56,896 nt of DNA from NCBI GenBank assembly GCA_029238665.1, contig JAQWFQ010000008.1, positions 1-56,896 on the forward strand, in the 5' to 3' direction. Numbering within the stretch: the stretch's first letter is position 1; each line of letters begins with the position of its first letter. The DNA is from Crocinitomicaceae bacterium. Its GTDB lineage: Bacteria > Bacteroidota > Bacteroidia > Flavobacteriales_D > Crocinitomicaceae. The notes under the pieces were generated by a model. The model did not search any database. It was not told the origin of the DNA and was given only the letters and a program-made list of their open reading frames with translations. The translations under genes were made by a program, and so were the position numbers. Below, piece by piece: positions 51,186-56,896 of this stretch.

Positions 51186-52277
51186 TTAGGTTTTAGCGTC
51201 TTTTTTTAGTTCAATTTCAGCGCTCCATTTGTTCAGTGTCAATGTTATGAAGAAGATGATTATAGATAAAAAAATAAGGAGTGGAATAAGTCCAAGATCT
51301 CCAAGTATAAATACGAAAGAACAAGTGATTATTAAAAAATTTAAACAGCTAATCGTAAAGGCTGTTCTTCTGTGAGACCATTGTAGTTTATCAATCATAA
51401 TGTGATGAACATGGAATCTATCAGCAGAAAAAGGGTTTCTTTTTTGGAGTATCCTTATGGTGAAAACCCGCACAACGTCATAAATGGGAATAAGTATAAT
51501 GATAACCATTAAAGTAGGAATGTATCTATGGTGGAAAGGAAACATATTCAACTCATGGTCGAATGCTAATAGTCGAATACTCATTAAGGCAATTAAAAAA
51601 CCAATGACAAGTGACCCTGTATCGCCCATAAATATTTTATTGGATTCAGATAGGTTAAAAAGCAGAAAGCCCAATAATGCACCAATCATTGTAACAGCAG
51701 TTAGGGCTAATAAATAGTCACCTGTCCAGAAAAAACAAATTGCAAAACAGGTTAATCCTAGTGTGCTTATAGAGGCAGCAAGGCCGTCAATTCCATCTAT
51801 AAGGTTATAGGCGTTAATAATGGCAATCATAATTAATAGCGACAGTGGTGTGTTAACCCAGACGGGCATGTTAAATACGCCAAAAAAAACGTGAAAATTT
51901 TGAATTTCAAAGCTGGTGTGATTTAATAGGATTAAACACGCTATAATTTGACCTATAAATTTAATTTTTGAACCCAAGCCAACTAAGTCGTCTTTTAGCC
52001 CCATGAAGAAAAGAATAGTAACCCCAGGTAAAATAGAGATTGAGATGTTAGAGGTGTCAAATTGGTCGGTGATACAAAAAGAAAAAAGAAACGTAATAAA
52101 GAAAGCAATCCCACCTAAACTAGCTGTAGATTTTGTGTGAGAACTTCTATTGTTCGGTGTATCCATTAAACGTTTCGAATGCCCAACATCTTTTACCGTT
52201 GGTACAAGATAGGCTGAGATTAAAAAAGAACAAAGGAGTGATCCTAATGCGTAGATATAAATCTCTTCAGTAAACAT
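51186..52277 (-). CDS. WecA/MraY-type undecaprenyl-phosphate phosphosugar transferase
   Basis: This enzyme starts glycan synthesis by moving a sugar-1-phosphate (often GlcNAc-P) onto undecaprenyl phosphate. The 363-residue, roughly 11-helix protein has the family aspartates DD (96-97), NLIDGIDG (158-165), MGDTGS (217-222) and the HVHH (289-292) sugar-recognition motif. The last is typical of WecA-like rather than MraY enzymes. It probably initiates the polymer made by this locus. Confidence 0.92.
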   Translation of the reverse strand: MFTEEIYIYALGSLLCSFLISAYLVPTVKDVGHSKRLMDTPNNRSSHTKSTASLGGIAFFITFLFSFCITDQFDTSNISISILPGVTILFFMGLKDDLVGLGSKIKFIGQIIACLILLNHTSFEIQNFHVFFGVFNMPVWVNTPLSLLIMIAIINAYNLIDGIDGLAASISTLGLTCFAICFFWTGDYLLALTAVTMIGALLGFLLFNLSESNKIFMGDTGSLVIGFLIALMSIRLLAFDHELNMFPFHHRYIPTLMVIIILIPIYDVVRVFTIRILQKRNPFSADRFHVHHIMIDKLQWSHRRTAFTISCLNFLIITCSFVFILGDLGLIPLLIFLSIIIFFITLTLNKWSAEIELKKDAKT

Positions 52278-52350
52278 TTTTAACGTAATGTAATTAAATG
52301 AAATCCTAAGATATCTATAATTGTTTTTGCTGCTCGAAAAATAGCCAAAT

Positions 52351-52402
52351 ATTCATGTATGAATGAAAGTAAGGTGGGTTTCATCTAACATTTAAGATGA
52401 AA
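52351..52402. repeat. Paired inverted repeats in the sugar-locus spacer
   Basis: The 181-base gap between the deacetylase stop and the WecA-type start holds two inverted repeats: TTTCATCT (52379-52386) with AGATGAAA (52395-52402), and ATTCAT-GT-ATGAAT (52351-52364). Neither is followed by a T run on the minus strand. They could be an mRNA-processing hairpin and an operator. I see no open frame in the gap. Confidence 0.4.
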
Positions 52403-52458
52403 TTGTGAGAGTTGGTATAAATACACTCAAACAATGAGCATGCCTTTAGCCAGATAGA

Positions 52459-53307
52459 CTAGAGTTGAATGACCTTGGTTTTTTCCCAATCGATTAAATT
52501 GTTTGCCGTTGAAATGTCAATAAAATCAAAATCTGAAAGCCAAGAATTTAGTTTTTTACTTGCTGTTTTTAACCCGACATAGGATTTGAATTTCCTTGGT
52601 AAAGAAAGCCCATCAATCATAGGTTGGCCAGGGTCTAAATCTCTAGGGTGTAGGTATGACATTACATAATCTGATTTTTCTGTCCATCGTTTAATTGATT
52701 TATACGGAAACAGTCTAAAATAGCCCCCTCCAGAAAATATAACAGGTTTATTTAACAGCTTGTATGTGTTTATTGGAAACTCTTTTAATTGAACACCATT
52801 ATATTTTAAAATAGATGGTTCTGCAACCCCGTAAGATGGGAGTCCTCCATGGGATCTTCCAGCAGGAAACACAGACGAATCAATTTCAATTCCCAATTCA
52901 TACAACACTTCAAAGGCCCATTTGTTTTCTTCAGTAATAGAAAATCCAGGAGCTCGAAACATTGTTACTTTTTTTCCGGAAATATCTTCTAGTGTCTTAA
53001 TTGATCGATTTACATCTTGGTAAAACCCATTTCGATCTTGTTCGTAAACGAGTTGATGCAATGTTGTATGGCTACCGATTTCATGACCTTTATTACAAAT
53101 TTCTCGAATTAATTCAGGATACTTTTCAGCAATCCACCCCAGTACAAAAAAAGAAGCCTTGGCATTAACGTTTTCCAACACTTCATAAATCCGGTCCATA
53201 TTTTGATGGATACGAGGTTCGTAAGCGGCCCAGTCTTTTTCTGTTTTGGTTGACTCATTGTCTAAAATGTGAAACCACTCTTCAATATCAAAGGTTAATA
53301 TATTCAT
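52459..53307 (-). CDS. Polysaccharide deacetylase (DUF3473/PEP-CTERM-locus type)
   Basis: A NodB-fold deacetylase of 282 residues. The metal site is visible as FDIEEWF (Asp7) and the HxxxH motif of SHTTLH (His80, His84), with FRAPGFS (117-123) supplying the next conserved residues. The C-terminal part (about 225-282: SYLHPRDLDPG) is of the DUF3473 type seen in exopolysaccharide loci. It probably removes N-acetyl groups from a polymer or lipid-linked sugar. No exosortase gene is visible. Confidence 0.9.
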   Translation of the reverse strand: MNILTFDIEEWFHILDNESTKTEKDWAAYEPRIHQNMDRIYEVLENVNAKASFFVLGWIAEKYPELIREICNKGHEIGSHTTLHQLVYEQDRNGFYQDVNRSIKTLEDISGKKVTMFRAPGFSITEENKWAFEVLYELGIEIDSSVFPAGRSHGGLPSYGVAEPSILKYNGVQLKEFPINTYKLLNKPVIFSGGGYFRLFPYKSIKRWTEKSDYVMSYLHPRDLDPGQPMIDGLSLPRKFKSYVGLKTASKKLNSWLSDFDFIDISTANNLIDWEKTKVIQL

Positions 53308-53925
53308 CTACTGCTTTTTATTAAAGTAAGCGTTAAAAGCCGATGTGTTTTCACATTCATGCATCTTGTCCCCGTTAACTATTATTGTTTTTTTAGAGAT
53401 AGCTGCCAATGAAACATCACTGTAGCTATCCGTGTATGTTACGTCAATTACCTCTACACCTTCCTTTGATAAAGCGTCAACTTTCTTTGCTTTAAAACAA
53501 TTTTCTTTTAACCCAACAACAGTTTCTTCTTGAAACATGAGCTGAGAGCCTAAGACCCTAACGTTACTAGGAAACAGTGGTCTTAAATAGTCAATAAATG
53601 ACGCGCTTACAATGTAAATGGTATCTTTTGATAGAAAGTCAAATTCTTTGTATAGGGTGTTAAGCTTAATTTTCTTTGAGTAATTTAAAGCTTCTACCTT
53701 CAGTTGACTCTGGCTCATTCCCTTTAAAAAAAGTGCAATCCCAACACGTTTTAATTCGGTATTAGATAAGACCTTGAATTTTGCCAATACCATCGTGAAG
53801 ACGTAGATAAAAACCTTAAATGGGTAGGTGATATTCTTCTTACTAGCTGAAGAAAAAAAACCGAATAAGGTATCAGAGTAACTTAAGGTTTTATCGAAGT
53901 CAAAAACAATTATAGTGGTATTCAT
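53308..53925 (-). CDS. HAD-IB family phosphatase/hydrolase
   Basis: A 205-residue HAD-superfamily protein with the nucleophile motif VFDFDKTL (Asp9, Asp11), the second motif YIVSASF and the metal-binding pair in TYTDSYSDVSL. The helical cap (about 20-80) fits subfamily IB, which includes phosphoserine phosphatase and acyl-phosphate hydrolases. Its ATG overlaps the stop of the ATP-grasp gene by four bases, so the two probably act on the same substrate. Confidence 0.85.
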   Translation of the reverse strand: MNTTIIVFDFDKTLSYSDTLFGFFSSASKKNITYPFKVFIYVFTMVLAKFKVLSNTELKRVGIALFLKGMSQSQLKVEALNYSKKIKLNTLYKEFDFLSKDTIYIVSASFIDYLRPLFPSNVRVLGSQLMFQEETVVGLKENCFKAKKVDALSKEGVEVIDVTYTDSYSDVSLAAISKKTIIVNGDKMHECENTSAFNAYFNKKQ

Positions 53926-55046
53926 CGTTTAAATATTGTCTTTATTTTCTTTAAATCAAAATAGGAAAAGAATATAAATTTTAAGGACCTCCAACGCGAA
54001 CTATATGAAAAATTAATATAACACGTATTGGGTTGTATTTTAAAAAACTTAAAGGGGTTAGAGTAATGCTTCATCCAGTAGATTATATCATATGGAAAAA
54101 CCCAGCGTATATACCTGGTTGTATCTATCTTTTGCGCTTTAACAGCCTTGTTCAAACAACCGTTTACGTAGCTGGTTAAAAAGTTTGCATTGCAAAATTC
54201 TGAAAGCATTATTGACCCCCATAACCTAGGATTGATCTCGATTAGTTTGTAAAGGCCATCTCGTTCATCAAAGAGAAACTCGATCATTACGAAGCCTGAC
54301 CAATCCAATTCTTTTACCACTTGAGCTCCAAGGGTTTTTATTTCTTGGTTGCATTCGGATTTAGAATACACGGTTACGCCTCCAATTTCGGGATATGTTC
54401 TTATACGCTTATGGCTATAGAAAGATATAATCTCCCCCTGTTGACATAAATAAAACCCGGCTTGAATATCTTTTGGATTTGGCAATCGTTCTTGAACAAA
54501 ATCAGTTTCGAAATCTATGGTGCAATTATCCAGTTGCTCCTCATTTTCAAGGTAAACAATTCCTTTTGCACCTGAGCCAAGGCTCGGTTTTTTTATAATT
54601 GGGAACTTAAAGTTCTTGTTTTTTAAAACCGATTCAGAAATATGTTTGGGACAAGAAATGCTTTTTTCTTCACAGAATAAGTTCAGCTGCTCCTTATGTC
54701 TTGATAATTGGAAGTTTGAAAGGCTAGGGAGTAAGTATTTAAAGTTTAACTCCTTGTTGTCTGTAATGAATTTCAAGAAGTTAAACGTAGTACTTTCTTC
54801 GATTGGAAGGTATATTATTTCTTCTGTGCTATACTTTTTCGAGATATTTAATAAGTCCTTGTCAAAATTTTCATGCGTTAAAACTTCAAAATCACGGGTT
54901 TCATGAAAATGTTTAAGCTTAAATCGATTAGACCTAGAGTCTGATGGAATTGTAAATATAAAGTCTCCAATAGGGTAGTGAGCCTTAAGGATATTTATGA
55001 CGTCAAAAGACTTTCTAAAAAAGATATCAGTTAGTAATATTTTCAT
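53922..55046 (-). CDS. ATP-grasp ligase of the exopolysaccharide locus
   Basis: The 374-residue protein has an N-terminal Rossmann-like part, then an ATP-grasp fold with KKPSLGSGAKG (glycine-rich loop, 152-162), FVQERL (183-188), MIEF (254-257) and IEINPRLWGS (269-278) carrying the Mg-binding Glu270 and Asn272. ATP-grasp enzymes join a carboxylate to an amine through an acyl phosphate. In this setting it may attach an amino acid or similar acid to a sugar, but this is inference. The genes on both sides are directly coupled. Confidence 0.85.
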   Translation of the reverse strand: MKILLTDIFFRKSFDVINILKAHYPIGDFIFTIPSDSRSNRFKLKHFHETRDFEVLTHENFDKDLLNISKKYSTEEIIYLPIEESTTFNFLKFITDNKELNFKYLLPSLSNFQLSRHKEQLNLFCEEKSISCPKHISESVLKNKNFKFPIIKKPSLGSGAKGIVYLENEEQLDNCTIDFETDFVQERLPNPKDIQAGFYLCQQGEIISFYSHKRIRTYPEIGGVTVYSKSECNQEIKTLGAQVVKELDWSGFVMIEFLFDERDGLYKLIEINPRLWGSIMLSEFCNANFLTSYVNGCLNKAVKAQKIDTTRYIRWVFPYDIIYWMKHYSNPFKFFKIQPNTCYINFSYSSRWRSLKFIFFSYFDLKKIKTIFKR

Positions 55047-55050
55047 ACTG

Positions 55051-55950
55051 CTATTCTCCCCATTTACTTAGGTCTCGGTTTAACAACTTCTCTAAGCTAG
55101 TTATATCTGTTTTAAAGTATTGCTTTAGTAGTTCTTGATCAGATTGATTTATTGATTTTTTTTGAAGTGAACGACTAGCAACTTTTTCAAGTATACTTCG
55201 TGGTATAATTGATTTTAAGATTTCTCGTGTGTTTGTTGCTATTTTGTTGTTTCGGTTTAATATAAACTTGGCTACAAAATTCTTTGGAGTTCCAGATGGA
55301 TTGTGTTCAACTGAAGTATCTGTTTTGAAATCTGCATCAACATCTAAAAAAGAATAAACTTCTTTCATAACACTTTTTGTGTCTGATTTTAGATCTTCTT
55401 GAAGAACAACCTTTACATTGGTAAATGTATCTAAAAATGTTTTTACCTGCTCAGCGTAGAGCCCAGCTTTTTTATATCCCCAAATAAAGTCCCAATTGTC
55501 TTTCAACCTGTCCTCTTCGGCCGCTAAACCTTCTCTAAAAGAGAGCGGTTCTCTACTGTCTCGTTTTAAGTACATGTAGGCTGAAAAGGCTCTTTTTACA
55601 GGATTTCGTAAAATGATTATTATTGGAATATCACCTAAGGTTTCCTTAATTAAAGGAGCTGTTTGTTGATGGAAAAACAAATAGTCAGGGCTGGCTTCAC
55701 CTATTTTTTTGTAGCTCGATAAGTCTTTAAATAGATTTAGGTATTCAGACCAATCTTTTACGGCATATTTATCTACAGAGTCATCTCCAGACCCATTGTG
55801 TGGGAATTCCAATTGGCTGCTTGAAAAGTATTTAGGCTCCTTTAAATCTGGAAACCCAATGTCGTTATGCTGTTTTAAATAGTAATATAATGCAGTCGTT
55901 CCTGCTTTAGCAGCACCTACAATTAAAAAATTTGGCTTTGATTTAGTCAT
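55051..55950 (-). CDS. PAPS-dependent sulfotransferase
   Basis: The 299-residue protein has the 5'-phosphosulfate loop GAAKAGTT (12-19) and the 3'-phosphate motif RNPVKRAFSAY (115-125), both standard for carbohydrate sulfotransferases of the NodH/heparan type. It would transfer sulfate from PAPS to a sugar of the locus polymer. Its ATG overlaps the stop of the upstream glycosyltransferase by eight bases, and the ATP-grasp gene follows after four. Confidence 0.9.
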   Translation of the reverse strand: MTKSKPNFLIVGAAKAGTTALYYYLKQHNDIGFPDLKEPKYFSSSQLEFPHNGSGDDSVDKYAVKDWSEYLNLFKDLSSYKKIGEASPDYLFFHQQTAPLIKETLGDIPIIIILRNPVKRAFSAYMYLKRDSREPLSFREGLAAEEDRLKDNWDFIWGYKKAGLYAEQVKTFLDTFTNVKVVLQEDLKSDTKSVMKEVYSFLDVDADFKTDTSVEHNPSGTPKNFVAKFILNRNNKIATNTREILKSIIPRSILEKVASRSLQKKSINQSDQELLKQYFKTDITSLEKLLNRDLSKWGE

Positions 55951-56896
55951 TAATTACAGAGTTAAAAATGTTCACGTATTTATCGGCTATATTTTCCCAA
56001 GTATAGTAATTCTGAATTCGAAGTGTACTTGCTTGTTTGAATGTGGATATCGTTTTGTCATCAGATCCACTATCAATCGTTTTTATTGTTTCCGATACAT
56101 CAACGTCATTTTTGAAAAAATAAGCAGCATTATCTAAAACTTCACGATTAAAGACATTATCATGTGCTACTGTTAAGTTTCCTGAGCCCATTGCTTCTAG
56201 AAGTGATGGGTTTGTTCCTCCAACAGAATGCCCATGGAAGTAAGCTTTACAATAGAGTCGTAATGTTGATAGTTTTTGTTGATCATAGACTCCTTCAATA
56301 AAACGAACATTTTCTGAAGCAAGTTGCATCAGTTTTTTTGCATGAGTTGTATTCGTGTTCCCTACAATTATTAGCGGTGACTTTTGAGTTGAATTTAAAT
56401 AGCCTTTGATAATAATCTCAACATTATTCTCTGGTTCTAATCGAGAAACAACTAGCAGGAAATTGTCTTTTACAAGCTTTAATTCCTCTAAATAATTTTC
56501 GCAATTGAAGCTGTCACTTGTTGCCACTGTATTTAAGTCAGATCCGTACTCTGCTACAAAAACATGTTTAGTTCGTTTGAATGTTTTTTTGAAAAAATCA
56601 CTGATTCCAATTGAATCGCAGACTAAATATTTTGAAAAAAGTGCTCCAAACATAAATTGAACAAATAAGGCTATTTTTTTCCACCAAACCCATTTCTCCC
56701 TTTTAAATCCTAATCCATCTGGATTAACGAAAATCTTCATTTTTGACCGCCTAAAGAACGGAATTGAAAAAACGCCACCAATACCACACATAACTGCTAC
56801 ATCTGCGTCCCAATTGTCTGCTATTTTTAAAGAGTCGTGATAAAATTTGATCGGGTTATTTGATTTCACATACGTGGAGTTTAATGTGTGAATCCC
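55943..56896 (-). CDS. Glycosyltransferase (DUF1972/GT4 type), 5' end outside the window
   Basis: The frame stays open to the right edge, so at least 317 residues are visible and the N-terminal part is missing. The visible part has IFVNPDGLGFKREKW, as in DUF1972-containing rhamnosyl-type transferases. The GT4 donor domain follows: VVSRLEPENN, then GGTNPSLLEAMGSGN with the EX7E-region glutamate. The GTG at 56869 could be called as a start, but upstream in-frame residues continue and the missing N-terminal domain argues against it. It is part of the exopolysaccharide operon. Confidence 0.85.
   Translation of the reverse strand, partial: GIHTLNSTYVKSNNPIKFYHDSLKIADNWDADVAVMCGIGGVFSIPFFRRSKMKIFVNPDGLGFKREKWVWWKKIALFVQFMFGALFSKYLVCDSIGISDFFKKTFKRTKHVFVAEYGSDLNTVATSDSFNCENYLEELKLVKDNFLLVVSRLEPENNVEIIIKGYLNSTQKSPLIIVGNTNTTHAKKLMQLASENVRFIEGVYDQQKLSTLRLYCKAYFHGHSVGGTNPSLLEAMGSGNLTVAHDNVFNREVLDNAAYFFKNDVDVSETIKTIDSGSDDKTISTFKQASTLRIQNYYTWENIADKYVNIFNSVIND

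Overview
The window looks like a chromosomal segment of a marine or freshwater Bacteroidota, most likely Flavobacteriales (the gene content suits Crocinitomicaceae, but no rRNA is present to confirm this). The evidence: low GC; the Bacteroidota -7 promoter element TAnnTTTG in front of many genes; very few Shine-Dalgarno sequences; a gliding-motility gldA homologue; a PorV/PorQ-type barrel and a T9SS-like C-terminal signal; a DUF5723-OmpA protein; a fused E1 alpha/beta 2-oxoacid dehydrogenase; and a monomeric isocitrate dehydrogenase. I see no tRNA, rRNA, CRISPR array, insertion sequence or prophage. The longest stretch without a gene is about 200 bases.

Layout. 1-570: window edge and the decayed 3' end of a surface adhesin gene. 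0.7-3.8 kb: FkbM-like methyltransferase, two MazG-like pyrophosphohydrolases, dtd and rsgA. 4-9.3 kb: gldA-tyrS, truA, a TPR/PD40 envelope protein and an EI24-type membrane protein. 9.4-19.9 kb: purB, a secreted protein of unknown family, lnt, a DUF5723/TSP3/OmpA protein, a large membrane-anchored unknown, rnhB and a small secreted protein. 20-28.4 kb: a fatty-acid beta-oxidation block (acyl-CoA dehydrogenase, thiolase, fused hydroxyacyl-CoA dehydrogenase/enoyl-CoA hydratase, MarR regulator), split by a DbpA-like helicase gene and followed by a PaaI-like thioesterase. 28.5-35.1 kb: dipeptidyl peptidase IV, fused E1, LpxD and a GAF-like/SpoIIE phosphatase. 35.2-39.7 kb: PorV/PorQ barrel, pssA-purS, a coiled-coil membrane protein, an RRM protein and an enoyl-CoA hydratase. 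39.8-44 kb: translation block rplM-rpsI, rpsB, tsf, pyrH, frr. 44-47.8 kb: thioredoxin-like membrane protein, icd, rdgB. 47.9-56.9 kb: an exopolysaccharide locus on the minus strand (Wzc-type tyrosine kinase, Wza-type export lipoprotein, WecA-type phosphosugar transferase, deacetylase, HAD-IB phosphatase, ATP-grasp ligase, sulfotransferase, glycosyltransferase) that runs off the right edge.

How the parts work together. The beta-oxidation genes appear to be controlled by the adjacent MarR protein: the same palindromic core, TATGC-NN-GCATA, lies in the promoter of marR and in that of the acyl-CoA dehydrogenase. The exopolysaccharide locus has initiation (WecA type), decoration (sulfotransferase, deacetylase, possibly ATP-grasp ligase) and export control (Wza/Wzc). 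The tyrosine cluster of its kinase is encoded by a hexanucleotide microsatellite. At least five minus-strand genes have a TAnnTTTG box ending only 3-6 bases before the ATG, which points to leaderless mRNAs as a common mode of expression here.
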